64,000 nt of DNA, from assembly GCF_007859395.1 (NCBI RefSeq), contig NZ_VOHD01000008.1, positions 310,001 through 374,000 on the forward strand, in the 5' to 3' direction. Positions 51,164-59,910 of the stretch are shown here, piece by piece (the stretch's first letter is position 1; every line of letters begins with the position of its first letter). Position numbers and translations under genes: made by a program. Source of the stretch: Planomicrobium sp. CPCC 101110. Its GTDB lineage: Bacteria > Bacillota > Bacilli > Bacillales_A > Planococcaceae. The notes below the pieces were generated by a model, which saw only the letters and a list, made by a program, of their open reading frames with translations, ran no database searches and was not told where the DNA came from.

Positions 51164-52147
51164 TCAAACGTTCACTTCCTGATCAATCTGCTCGTTGATC
51201 CGGCGGACAAATATGTCAGAGGGCTCCATTCCGTGCGACTTCAATCCGGCGACAACCGCACCCGCGACCGGGGCTATCTGCGTCGGCCGGAAATTGACGT
51301 TCGGCATCGTATCGGTCGCCAAGCTTTTGAATATGCTGCTGAACAAAGGCCAGTCGGAAAAAACACCGCCTGCCAAGATGATCGTGGTCGGATGATCCGG
51401 TTCAAACAGCTGGCGGTGGCATGTCTCAATGCTATGAAGCATTTCTGCGCATGCATCAACCAGGATGCTCAGGGCGATCTCGTCTGAAGCGGCAGCTTCT
51501 TCCACCACCAATGGCGCAAGCGGTGCAATGACGGCGCGCGCGTATTCCTGGCCATAGATCTGATTGATGATTTCCGTCAATTCATCGACATGGAAATGGT
51601 TCAACAGCCTTCCTGTCAGCGAAGTGGCCGGACCGCGCAAATCGTATTCCTTGAAAACCGCCCGCAGCGCCGCTTTGCCGATCGCAAAACCGCTTCCCGC
51701 TTCGTCGAATAAAAAGCCCCAGCCGCCGGCACGGACTTCCTGCCGCTGTTCGTTGATGCCGAATGTAATGGCGCCTGTCCCTGATATCTGGACGATGCCC
51801 GCTTCGCCGACTGTGCCCGAATACAAGGCGTTGATGGCATCGTTTTGAACGATCAACATCGCGCCTTCCGGCAAAAAGCCTCGGAGCAGTTCTGCCACTT
51901 CCGCGGTTCGCCGGCTTTCATCGACGCCCGCAATTCCAGCGAAACAGACGGTGATTTGGTTGTAGACTTCTTCGTTCTGCCGTTTCAATCCAAGCAGCAA
52001 GTCTTTCATCACTTGTTCGAATCCCCGCTGTGATAACGTATTGGGGTTGCTTCGGCCAGTGGCTACCTGCATATAGATATTCCCTTTTTCATCCGCCACG
52101 ATTCCAGACGTTTTTGTGCCCCCACCGTCAATCCCTAATACATACAT
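51164..52147 (-). CDS. N-acetylglucosamine kinase, BadF/BadG family (MurK/NagK type)
   Basis: A 327-residue ASKHA-fold sugar kinase. GIDGGGTKT is the first phosphate loop, CFAGIAG and QNDAINAL follow, and ISGTGAITFG and ILAGGVFSD complete the ATP site. Relatives phosphorylate GlcNAc and, in MurK, MurNAc, at the cytosolic side. The neighbouring nag and mur genes support that role for sugars freed inside the cell. A perfect TATAAT -10 lies near 52213. It has its own promoter and AAGGTGGGAG site. Confidence 0.8.
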   Translation of the reverse strand: MYVLGIDGGGTKTSGIVADEKGNIYMQVATGRSNPNTLSQRGFEQVMKDLLLGLKRQNEEVYNQITVCFAGIAGVDESRRTAEVAELLRGFLPEGAMLIVQNDAINALYSGTVGEAGIVQISGTGAITFGINEQRQEVRAGGWGFLFDEAGSGFAIGKAALRAVFKEYDLRGPATSLTGRLLNHFHVDELTEIINQIYGQEYARAVIAPLAPLVVEEAAASDEIALSILVDACAEMLHSIETCHRQLFEPDHPTTIILAGGVFSDWPLFSSIFKSLATDTMPNVNFRPTQIAPVAGAVVAGLKSHGMEPSDIFVRRINEQIDQEVNV

Positions 52148-52234
52148 CTTGTTGCTCCCACCTTTTTTCGGTCATATAATTGGATAAAGCATTACCGAGA
52201 TTCTACCATTATACTGGTTATCAAAGGAATTTTA

Positions 52235-52273
52235 AAAGCCTGCGGCCGGGAATTTTCTGGTGCAGGCTTTTAT
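52235..52273 (-). terminator. Terminator of the SIS-protein gene
   Basis: AAAAGCCTGC pairs with GCAGGCTTTT; the minus-strand T run follows. Confidence 0.8.
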
Positions 52274-52293
52274 AGCTGCATGAGTTCAAAGGT

Positions 52294-53028
52294 TTAGGAC
52301 AACAATGGAATGCGCTCTTGGTATTTTTTTACGAGGCCGTTGTTATGACCGTCGGCCCCATCGATATTGCCGCTGAGGAATATAGGCGGTTCCACGCCAT
52401 TGTCCGCCAGTATCCGGATCGCTTCCGCAAAGATGGCATTCAGGATGACTGCGCCAACAACTGTGGAAGTCGGACCGAACGGCACTTTCACTTTTTCGTA
52501 AGACAGGATAGCATCGCCGCTCACCGAATGGTTATCGATGACAAGATCCACCGAGTTGAACAAGTGCTTACCGCTCGTGTGGCGTGATGGCTGGCTCTTG
52601 GAATATTCCAGTGAAGTCAAGCCGATCACATATGCCCCTTTTCCACTGGCAAACTGGGCCACGTCCACCGGTACAGGGTTGCGTCCCGATGTCGACAAAA
52701 CAAACACCACATCTTCTTCCCTGAAATCCTGTTCTTCCAAAAAGCTTTCAGCATATTGGTTTTTCCGCTCCAATTGCGAAGAAGTCAACGCGCCTTCGTG
52801 AAGCATCAGCGGTTCCACAAAAATCGGCTTCATCGGGACCAATCCTCCCGCCCGGTAGAACACTTCTTCCGTTAAAATATGCGAATGCCCGCAGCCGAAC
52901 AATTGAATGATGCCGCCTCTTTGAATCGCCTCCGCCACTTTCCGGGCGGCTTCCAGCATATTCGTTTTTTCGCTTTTTTCCACCAGTTCAATCCGTTCTT
53001 TCGCTCGTTCAAAATAATCGTTCAGCAT
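52294..53028 (-). CDS. SIS-domain sugar-phosphate-binding protein (UPF0309 type)
   Basis: A 244-residue protein with one SIS domain. FGCGHSHILTEE and VLSTSGRNPVPVDV form the phosphosugar site. The length and GPTSTVVGAVILNAIFAEAI tail fit the UPF0309 group, whose reaction is unknown. The surrounding amino-sugar genes suggest a role with a GlcNAc- or MurNAc-derived phosphate. CAGGAG precedes the ATG. Confidence 0.8.
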   Translation of the reverse strand: MLNDYFERAKERIELVEKSEKTNMLEAARKVAEAIQRGGIIQLFGCGHSHILTEEVFYRAGGLVPMKPIFVEPLMLHEGALTSSQLERKNQYAESFLEEQDFREEDVVFVLSTSGRNPVPVDVAQFASGKGAYVIGLTSLEYSKSQPSRHTSGKHLFNSVDLVIDNHSVSGDAILSYEKVKVPFGPTSTVVGAVILNAIFAEAIRILADNGVEPPIFLSGNIDGADGHNNGLVKKYQERIPLLS

Positions 53029-53095
53029 TCCATCAGCTCCTGTTTTTTACTTGTTATAAGTATATCCTGAAGCAACTGCTTAGAATTCGAGTGCC

Positions 53096-53197
53096 GAGAT
53101 TTTCTTCATGGAGTTTTCGCGTTCTTTTCTAAACTATCACATGCTATACATGCATTCCTCCCTCCCTTACATGAACTTCCTTCCTCTATTTTCCCCT
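53096..53197 (+). repeat. 21-bp-phased intergenic element, copy F (diverged)
   Basis: TTCTTCATGGAGTTTTCGCG matches the start of copy B; ATG cores at 53108, 53150 and 53171 keep the 21-bp phase, with the one expected at 53129 lost. It lies in front of the SIS gene, between it and the HPr terminator, 47 kb from copy A. Confidence 0.6.
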
Positions 53198-53227
53198 GCA
53201 AAATCTCCGTACTACATTTTCCCAAAT

Positions 53228-53268
53228 AAAAAACGCCAACCCCTTTTACCAAGGAGTTGGCGCTTTCA
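53228..53268 (-). terminator. Terminator of the HPr gene
   Basis: AAACGCCAACCCC pairs with GGAGTTGGCGCTTT; T run on the minus strand (TTTTTTATTTGG). Confidence 0.8.
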
Positions 53269-53279
53269 TGAAATCCGTA

Positions 53280-53546
53280 TTATTGAGCGATGTTTTGAGA
53301 AACCAGAACTTCGTCCACTTTAGCCATAAGCGCATCTTCATCAGAACCATCTGCAACGATTTGGATTTCTCCGCCCATTGCGATTCCAAGCGACATAACG
53401 CCCATGATTGATTTCATGTTGACTTGCTTTTCTTTGTACCCTAATTTCACATCTGCCGCGAATGGAGACACCGCTGCGACTAGTGCAGACGCCGGGCGTG
53501 CGTGAAGGCCTTCAGGGCTTGTGATTTTATAGCTTTTTTCGATCAT
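53280..53546 (-). CDS. ptsH: Phosphocarrier protein HPr
   Basis: An 88-residue HPr. His15 in EGLHARPAS takes phosphate from EI and hands it to PTS EIIA domains; Ser46 in NMKSIMGVMSLG is the HPr-kinase site used in carbon catabolite repression. Both being present argues for HPr rather than Crh. Unlike in B. subtilis it is not followed by ptsI but stands alone beside the nag operon. It has its own extended -10-like promoter (TGCTATCCT near 53606) and an AAAGGAGAG site. Confidence 0.9.
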   Translation of the reverse strand: MIEKSYKITSPEGLHARPASALVAAVSPFAADVKLGYKEKQVNMKSIMGVMSLGIAMGGEIQIVADGSDEDALMAKVDEVLVSQNIAQ

Positions 53547-53718
53547 GTTACATTCTCTCCTTTTGGTGGCTTCTTTCTAGTTAAACAGCCAATGTCTCTA
53601 GGATAGCATTGACCGCTTCCAAAAGTCTATTTTGCAATCCGTATAATATTAAAAATTTGTCTGATGCGTGAACAATTCGAGCGGATTCTTAGCCTCGCTG
53701 AAGGACAGTCTTCAGCCC

Positions 53719-54450
53719 TTACCGCTGGATTTCGCTAGTAAACTTATAGCGGTCGGCCCGGTATGTGCTGCGGACAACTTCAAAAGGCACTTGGCTGCTC
53801 AATTTGCTTACCCGTTCGATGACCAATACGGCAAACGGCGTTTCCACATGCAGCAAATCGGCGTCTTCCTTTTTGGCCAGCGCCGCTTCCATCCGCTGTA
53901 CAGCTCCGCTGATTTTCAGCTTCGCCGTCTTTTCCACGTACTTGTAAAGCGATTCTTTCAGCACTTCTCCGCTAAGATCCGGAAAAAGGGCCACCGGCAA
54001 ATAGGTCCGTTCAATAGCCATCGGAATGCCGTCAGCATAGCGGATCCGCTCCACAAAATAGATTTCGGCGCTTTCCGCAATATGCAATTTCTCAGCAATC
54101 CCTTTATCCGGCTGCCTTTTTTCAAATTTCAGCAATTGGTTGCTCGGCGCCATGCCTCTGGACAGCATGTCTTCCGTAAAGCTTGTCAGACCGCTGAGCG
54201 GCTGTTCGACTTTCGGCGCGGCGACAAATGTTCCGCGCCCTTTTTCCCGGTACAGCAAGCCATCATTCACCAGGTTGGTGATCGACTGGCGGACAGTCAT
54301 GCGGCTGACGCCGAACGTTTCCGTCAATTCCCGTTCAGATGGGATGGCTGCGCCAGGCGGGAATTTGCCTTCTGCGATTTGGTTTTTCAGCTGTTCTTCG
54401 ATTTGCGCGTAAATCGGGATCGGCGATTGTTTATCTACCACCGCATTCAC
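53719..54450 (-). CDS. nagR: GntR/HutC-family repressor NagR (YvoA)
   Basis: A 243-residue regulator. The winged helix is at about 10-75 (SERELTETFGVSRMTVRQS and EKGRGTFV), the UTRA effector domain follows. It parallels B. subtilis NagR, which releases DNA on binding GlcN-6-P or GlcNAc-6-P. The GTG at 54450 overlaps the nagB stop (GTGA), which fixes the start and couples the two. It is the last gene of the nagA-nagB-nagR run. Confidence 0.9.
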   Translation of the reverse strand: MNAVVDKQSPIPIYAQIEEQLKNQIAEGKFPPGAAIPSERELTETFGVSRMTVRQSITNLVNDGLLYREKGRGTFVAAPKVEQPLSGLTSFTEDMLSRGMAPSNQLLKFEKRQPDKGIAEKLHIAESAEIYFVERIRYADGIPMAIERTYLPVALFPDLSGEVLKESLYKYVEKTAKLKISGAVQRMEAALAKKEDADLLHVETPFAVLVIERVSKLSSQVPFEVVRSTYRADRYKFTSEIQR

Positions 54451-55187
54451 CGCCCTTCTGTTTTCACAAGCCCGTACGCCTCCTGGTCGACCATGAGCGT
54501 AACGTTGTAGTGGTTCCATAAGAACGACGCCGGAAAATCTTTTGTCACTTTTTTCTCGAGCAGCGTCTTCACCGCTTCCGCTTTGCTTTTGCCGGAGGCC
54601 AATAAAAGGATTTCTTTGCTTTTCAAAATCGATCGAATCCCCATCGTAATGGCGTGCGTCGGCACTTCATCGATCGAGCCGAAAAAGCGGGCATTGTCTT
54701 CACGCGTCGAATCCGCCAATTTGACGCAATGCGTTTCCTCATCTTCTTCGGTCCCCGGTTCATTGAAGCCGATATGGCCGTTTGTCCCGAGCCCTAAAAT
54801 CTGCAAATCAATCGGCCCGATCGAGTCAATCAACCGTTCGTAGCGACGGCATTCTTCTTCCACTGAATCCGGTTTGCCGTTTGGTAGATGCCGGTTCTCT
54901 TCCGGAATATCGATAAACTTGAAAAGATGCTCGTCCATAAATGTGTGGTAGCTTCTTGGATGTTCCGGATCGAGCCCCAAATATTCGTCCAAATTGATCG
55001 TTTGGACGTTCCGGTAAGACATGCCGCGTTTTTTGACGCCTTCGCTCATTTTCCGGTAAAGGCCGATTGGCGTGGAGCCTGTAGCCAAACCTAAAACCGA
55101 AGCGCTTTTTTCCTCAATCTGCTGTTCGACCCGTTTTGCCGCTTCCTTGCTCAGTGCTTCAAAATCTTTATATACATGGACGTTCAT
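54447..55187 (-). CDS. nagB: Glucosamine-6-phosphate deaminase
   Basis: A 246-residue enzyme that converts GlcN-6-P to fructose-6-P and ammonia. LGLATGSTPIGLY binds the phosphate, NLDEYLGL and GLGTNGHIGFNEPG carry the catalytic Asp and His. The start overlaps the nagA stop by four bases. Length and motifs are typical of Gram-positive NagB. Confidence 0.95.
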   Translation of the reverse strand: MNVHVYKDFEALSKEAAKRVEQQIEEKSASVLGLATGSTPIGLYRKMSEGVKKRGMSYRNVQTINLDEYLGLDPEHPRSYHTFMDEHLFKFIDIPEENRHLPNGKPDSVEEECRRYERLIDSIGPIDLQILGLGTNGHIGFNEPGTEEDEETHCVKLADSTREDNARFFGSIDEVPTHAITMGIRSILKSKEILLLASGKSKAEAVKTLLEKKVTKDFPASFLWNHYNVTLMVDQEAYGLVKTEGR

Positions 55188-56353
55188 GACAACTCCTCCT
55201 TCGAATAAGCAATGATTCCTCTGCAGATGGTCAGTTGCACATTGAATCGTTCGTCAAGAATGGTGATGTCCGCGTCTTTTCCTGCTCCGATGCTGCCTTT
55301 TTGCTCAAGCCCCAGTTCCTTCGCCGCATTGGCCGAAGTCATCGCCGCCAAGTCAGCCAACGTACAGCCAGTGATCGAGGCCACATTTCTCACAGCCGCA
55401 TCCATTGTCAAGATGCTGCCGGCCAGTGTACCGTCCGAAAGCCGTGCGTCCGTTTCCGTCACTTGGACTTCCTGGCCACCAAGGTCGTATACCCCCGGAT
55501 CAAGCCCTTTTGCCCGCATGGCGTCCGTGATAAGGATCATCCGGCCGGCTCCTTTTTGGCGGAAAGCAAGCGCCACTGACTGCGGATGGCTATGGACGAA
55601 ATCAGCAATCACTTCGACCGTTAACGCGTCCTCCAGCAAGGAGGCGCCGACCACTCCAGGATTCCGGTGGTGCAGCGGGCTCATTTGGTTGTATAGATGG
55701 GTTACGTGGCTCGCTCCCTTGTTTACCGCTTCCTGCACTTGTTCAAACGTCGCATCGGTATGCCCGATCGAAGCAATCACGCCGCTTTTGGAAACGGCTT
55801 CGATAAATTCCAGCCCGTTCTCCGCTTCGGGCGCGACGGTCACCAGTTTGATGCGGTTGCCGCTCCTTTCCTGCCACTGCGTAAACTGCGGGATTGAAGG
55901 GTCCGTGATGTGTTCAAGCGGTTGCGCGCCTGCCCGCTTCGCTGAAATGAACGGCCCTTCCAGATGGACTCCGAGCATTTCCGCTTGGCCATCACTTGCT
56001 TTGAAGCGGCTGGCGTTTTGCAGCGCTTCTGTAATGGCATTTTCCGATTGGGTCATCGTCGTCGCCAAAAAGCTTGTCGTCCCTTCGCTCGGAAGCGCGC
56101 CCGCTATTTCCGCCAATGCCTCTGGCGTTGCATCCATCGCATCAAACCCTGCGGCTCCGTGGATGTGGACGTCAATAAATCCTGGAAGAGCACTCCAGTT
56201 TTTATCGGCCGCATCGATGTGGATATCCGCCGTCCGGTCAATCCTCGGTGCCACTTCGACAATTTTGCCGCCTCTTAAAAAGATGTCGCCGTTGAATTCG
56301 CCAGTCAAGGCATCGGCAATCGTTATGTTGGAAATCAAGATGCTGTTAGCCAT
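55184..56353 (-). CDS. nagA: N-acetylglucosamine-6-phosphate deacetylase
   Basis: A 389-residue metal-dependent hydrolase, GlcNAc-6-P to GlcN-6-P plus acetate. PGFIDVHIHGAAGFD is the N-terminal metal motif, GVHLEGPFIS supplies the ligand Glu, SIGHTDATF and HLYNQMSPLHHRNPG the His ligands, and ITDAMRAKG the catalytic Asp. GGAGGGG precedes the ATG. First gene of the nagA-nagB-nagR unit, possibly fed also by read-through from the PTS gene. Confidence 0.95.
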   Translation of the reverse strand: MANSILISNITIADALTGEFNGDIFLRGGKIVEVAPRIDRTADIHIDAADKNWSALPGFIDVHIHGAAGFDAMDATPEALAEIAGALPSEGTTSFLATTMTQSENAITEALQNASRFKASDGQAEMLGVHLEGPFISAKRAGAQPLEHITDPSIPQFTQWQERSGNRIKLVTVAPEAENGLEFIEAVSKSGVIASIGHTDATFEQVQEAVNKGASHVTHLYNQMSPLHHRNPGVVGASLLEDALTVEVIADFVHSHPQSVALAFRQKGAGRMILITDAMRAKGLDPGVYDLGGQEVQVTETDARLSDGTLAGSILTMDAAVRNVASITGCTLADLAAMTSANAAKELGLEQKGSIGAGKDADITILDERFNVQLTICRGIIAYSKEELS

Positions 56354-56371
56354 TTTAGCCCCTCCTTTGGA

Positions 56372-56414
56372 AAACCAGGAAAATCACAATGGATCTCCTG
56401 GCCTGTTTTGTCAT
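56372..56414 (-). terminator. Weak terminator between the PTS gene and nagA
   Basis: CCAGGA pairs with TCCTGG across a long loop, followed on the minus strand by TTTTCC. It may let part of the transcription through. Confidence 0.5.
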
Positions 56415-58345
56415 TATTGTACCTTGATGATAGAACCCGTACCTTGGCGTTGGTTGCCGGTTTTCAATACTTCAAGTTTCTGATCGGTTAAATTGGTGAA
56501 AACAACCGGTGTAACGGTCGATGGCGCTTTTGCTCCGACATAATCCATGTCGACTTTCAATAACGCGTCGCCTCGCTGCACGAGCTGGCCATCTTTCACG
56601 AGCAAGTCAAATCCTTGGCCCCCAAGATGTACCGTATCCAATCCGAAATGGATCAGCACTTCGACGCCAGTATCCGTCTCCAGTCCGATAGCATGTTTTG
56701 TCGGGAAGATGCTGACCACTTTTCCATCGACCGGTGAATGGATGGTATTGCCCGATGGCACAATCGCGAATCCTGGCCCCATCATGCCTTGCGCAAACAC
56801 TTCATCCGGAACTTCAGAAAGCGGAATAATCTTTCCGTCTACCGGCATCAGAAAATCTTCCGGCAGGATTTCTTTGCCCGCCGCTTTTCCGCCCGGAGCA
56901 GCTGCATCAAAATCAATAGCATCCCGCTGGTCCGGCGCTGGATTGCCGTTTGCGATGCGTTTCTTCATGGCATCCGCTAAAAATTCCACTGCTGTTCCGA
57001 TAACCACTTGGATGTTGGTTTTATTGATCCTCATCAGTCCGCGTGCGCCTGTACGCTTCAATTCTCTTTCGTCCACCCGGTCCGCGTCTTTCACCGTCAA
57101 GCGAAGGCGCGTCGTGCAGTAATCGACAGCAACGATATTGTCGGTGCCGCCAAGCGCCGCAATCGTCTGGTATGCTCTGGCATCCGTTTCATCCCTCCCA
57201 GCTGCTGCATGTTCTGTGCTGTCCCCTTCAACCATTTCCTCGTCTTCATCTTCCCGCCCTGGCGTTTTCAAGTCCAGCTTGATGATCAGGAGATAGAAGA
57301 TGGCAAAATAAATCACACTGGTAAAGAGGCCTATCACCAAAAGCATCAGCGGATTCTCGGCAAGCCCGAAATTCAGCACATAGTCGATGGCTCCGGCCGA
57401 GAAGCCGAAACCATGCCGGATATCAAAAGCAAACGCCACCATCATGGCGACACCTGTCAATAGAGCATGGACCACATATAAGATTGGAGACAGGAACATG
57501 AACGAGAATTCAATCGGTTCTGTGATTCCTGTCAAGAAAGAAGTAAAGGCGATACTGAAAAGCATCCCGCCGACAGCCGCTTTACGTTCTTTTTTAGCCG
57601 CCATGTACATGGCAAGACAAGCCGCCGGAAGCCCGAACATCATGATCGGGAAAAATCCGGAAAGGAATGGCCCCGCTGTCGGATCGCCTTTTAGGAAACG
57701 GTTGATTTCCCCGCGCACGACTTCGCCGCTCGCATCGGTGAACGTTCCAAAATCAAACCACACGATAGTGTTGATGACATGGTGCAAACCTGTCGGCAAA
57801 AGCAGGCGGTTCAAGAAACCGTAAGCTCCGACGCCGAACATGCCGGCATTCAAAATCCAATCGCCTGCCGCGTCAATGCCTTGTTGAATCGGCGGCCACG
57901 CATAACCCAGTACGCCCGCCAACACCGTCATGGCTGCTGCGGTGACAATGGGGACAAAGCGCCTGCCTCCGAAAAACGCCAGCCAAGCCGGAAATTTCAC
58001 ATTGTAGAATTTATTGTATAAAAGCCCGCCGACAATACCCGAAAGAATCCCGGCAAATACCCCCATGTTGATCGACTCGTTGATCGTTACGATTGCCGAA
58101 GTCAAGACAAGATAAGCGATGGCGCCAGCGAGTGCCGCCCCGCCGTTGCTGTCATGGGCAAGTCCGAACGCGATGCCGATGGCAAAAATGATGGCAAGGT
58201 TGTCGATAATCCCCGCACCCGCCGCAGACAAAAACGGAATGCCGAGCAGATCATCCTGGCCAAACCGCAAAAGCAAAGCGGCAGCTGGAAGCGTCGCAAT
58301 CGGAAACATCAATGATTTCCCTATTCGTTGCAAAAAGTTAAACAA
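56414..58345 (-). CDS. nagE: GlcNAc-specific PTS transporter, IICBA fusion
   Basis: A 643-residue PTS permease. IIC (about 1-365, ten or so TM helices) is followed by IIB (Cys in VDYCTTRLRL near 415) and IIA at the C-terminus (active His in VLIHFGLDTV near 570, with MPVDGKIIPL opening the domain). The full IICBA set fits NagE/NagP, importing GlcNAc as GlcNAc-6-P. Its IIA could also serve MurP, which has none. The start is a TTG at 58345 after AAGGAGTG. A NagR-type operator lies just upstream. Confidence 0.9.
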   Translation of the reverse strand: MFNFLQRIGKSLMFPIATLPAAALLLRFGQDDLLGIPFLSAAGAGIIDNLAIIFAIGIAFGLAHDSNGGAALAGAIAYLVLTSAIVTINESINMGVFAGILSGIVGGLLYNKFYNVKFPAWLAFFGGRRFVPIVTAAAMTVLAGVLGYAWPPIQQGIDAAGDWILNAGMFGVGAYGFLNRLLLPTGLHHVINTIVWFDFGTFTDASGEVVRGEINRFLKGDPTAGPFLSGFFPIMMFGLPAACLAMYMAAKKERKAAVGGMLFSIAFTSFLTGITEPIEFSFMFLSPILYVVHALLTGVAMMVAFAFDIRHGFGFSAGAIDYVLNFGLAENPLMLLVIGLFTSVIYFAIFYLLIIKLDLKTPGREDEDEEMVEGDSTEHAAAGRDETDARAYQTIAALGGTDNIVAVDYCTTRLRLTVKDADRVDERELKRTGARGLMRINKTNIQVVIGTAVEFLADAMKKRIANGNPAPDQRDAIDFDAAAPGGKAAGKEILPEDFLMPVDGKIIPLSEVPDEVFAQGMMGPGFAIVPSGNTIHSPVDGKVVSIFPTKHAIGLETDTGVEVLIHFGLDTVHLGGQGFDLLVKDGQLVQRGDALLKVDMDYVGAKAPSTVTPVVFTNLTDQKLEVLKTGNQRQGTGSIIKVQ

Positions 58346-58394
58346 ATGGTCTCACTCCTTTGTGTATGATTAAGTTCACTATAACCAACGCCTG

Positions 58395-58414
58395 TATAGT
58401 TGTCTATACCAATT
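58395..58414 (-). promoter_or_regulatory. dre-type NagR operator
   Basis: ATTGGTATAGACAACTAT on the minus strand is very close to the B. subtilis NagR operator pattern (ATTGGTATAGA-CACT). It lies about 50 bases before the PTS gene and next to its probable promoter. Confidence 0.75.
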
Positions 58415-58476
58415 TAATAAATAATTGAAAGCCTTTACATTCATTTTACAAGAAGCATTCTTGTCTGTTTACAACT

Positions 58477-58513
58477 AAAAAAGGCTGAACGCAAAAGCTT
58501 CAGCCTTTCTTTT
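58477..58513 (-). terminator. Terminator of the mur operon
   Basis: AAAAGGCTGA pairs with TCAGCCTTT; a minus-strand TTTTTTAG run follows. It separates mupG from the PTS gene. Confidence 0.8.
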
Positions 58514-58523
58514 CAGGATTCCT

Positions 58524-59591
58524 TCAAACCCAAATGATTTGAAATTTAACGCCGCCCTGTATCGATGCCAGCAAAGGCCGATCTTGCTCGATGATCCTGC
58601 CAATAACATTCACTTTTTCATCCGCCTGCAAATCCCTTTTTGTCAGCTGGATTTCGCCTTGATAGCGTCCGTATTTTTCATTGTCGACCGTAACGCTTCC
58701 GCGCAGCCTTTCAATGGTATTTTCGGGTGCAGCCGCATGAGGGCCGGTCAATCCGTATTCCCTGGATTCGATTGAGCGGACGCAATCGCGTGCAGCGTCC
58801 CGGCGATTGGTCTGGACCGCGGCCAGCCTCTCCAGCAACGGCGGATCGGAAATGAATGCTTCCGCGCGCAACTGAACCACGCCTTGGTCGTACAGCGCAA
58901 ATTGGGCCATCGATTCTTCGCTGATGGCCGGGTCGCCTATCAGGATTTTATCGACTGACCCTGTTTTCAACAAATCGAGATACGCTGAAAACGGCGAAGA
59001 ATGCCGATGGTCCTCCAAAGTGGGAAGCCCTTGAAAAAGCGGTCCCCTGCGTTTCCCGTCACCGGGAACAAATGCCATTACCGTAAGGCCTTCCCGCTTC
59101 AGCCATTGGTTCACCCGGACGAACTCCTCTGCATCTAATCCGGTTTCCGGGCGGGGATAAAAATTATGCCACGCTTCCACAGATTCCATCCGCAGCCCGG
59201 CACTTTTCAGGCGCTTTAAATTTTCCGCCGTTAACGTGCTGGCATTCAGCGCAATTTTCATTTTGCCGGACAATTCGGCAATCTTTTTTTCATCGATTCC
59301 ATAATCGATCCGCAAACCGGCTAGCCCCCATTCAAGCAGGCCATCTGCGTTTTCCCAGTCAAAGCCAAGATGGGCGAGAGATTCAGGCGAGATATCCGCC
59401 ATAAGCTCAAAATCATATTTAACAGCAAGCGCACCCAAGTCCTTTAGCCGCTCTTCGTACAGCGCCGGGTTTTCTTCCGGAATATGCAGCGATGTAAAAA
59501 TCGAAGAAAAGCCGTTTTCCCGTATCCTTCGAATATAAGGTTCCAAATTCTTGATCGACTCTTCGCCAAGATATACAGAAATGCCGCGCAT
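58524..59591 (-). CDS. mupG: 6-phospho-N-acetylmuramidase MupG (DUF871)
   Basis: A 355-residue cytosolic enzyme. The N-terminal TIM barrel begins RGISVYLGEES and holds LMADISPES, LRIDYG, ALNASTL and HNFYPRPETGL; the C-terminal ~110 residues form the second small domain. In S. aureus MupG splits MurNAc-6-P-GlcNAc into MurNAc-6-P and GlcNAc after PTS uptake by MurP. Its place after murQ and murP agrees. The ATG at 59591 has AAAGGAGG upstream. Confidence 0.9.
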   Translation of the reverse strand: MRGISVYLGEESIKNLEPYIRRIRENGFSSIFTSLHIPEENPALYEERLKDLGALAVKYDFELMADISPESLAHLGFDWENADGLLEWGLAGLRIDYGIDEKKIAELSGKMKIALNASTLTAENLKRLKSAGLRMESVEAWHNFYPRPETGLDAEEFVRVNQWLKREGLTVMAFVPGDGKRRGPLFQGLPTLEDHRHSSPFSAYLDLLKTGSVDKILIGDPAISEESMAQFALYDQGVVQLRAEAFISDPPLLERLAAVQTNRRDAARDCVRSIESREYGLTGPHAAAPENTIERLRGSVTVDNEKYGRYQGEIQLTKRDLQADEKVNVIGRIIEQDRPLLASIQGGVKFQIIWV

Positions 59592-59639
59592 GTTGCTGCC
59601 TCCTTTTGCAAAAATGAAAAAAGGGAGAAGCATCCCCCT

Positions 59640-59910
59640 TTTTCTTTTGTTTCATGAGTTTTGCGGAGAATGCTGACTTAAGCCTGTCGGGGCTAGACGG
59701 CTGCCTCCGCTTTTCTTATTGTCCAGACTTCAACGGTCAGGTTCTCGGGTCATAAGCCAACCCAGCTGTGTGGCAGAAAGCGCCACTTCGCTAAATTGTC
59801 TAAAACCTTTATTGCTCCTGCAGCACTTCGTGCTTCGTCGCAAAGAGATCGCCCAAACTTCTTTTGGGCCATCTCTTGCCTGTCGAACCTGAACGACCGT
59901 TTCCACTTTT
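59640..59910. repeat. Non-coding structured stretch between murP and mupG
   Basis: A 270-bp gap without a gene. It opens with GCCTGTCGGGGCTAGACG...CCTCCGCTTTTC, which recalls a dispersed intergenic sequence common in Bacillaceae, and holds a long hairpin at 59837-59875 (AAGAGAT-GCCCAAA paired with TTTGGGC-ATCTCTT). Whether it is a repeat in this genome cannot be seen from one copy. Confidence 0.45.

Noticed and set aside
55212..56483. Long 423-codon frame opposite nagA
   Set aside because: It is the antisense shadow of a clear nagA gene, with the Ser/Ala-rich composition typical of such frames and no ribosome binding site.
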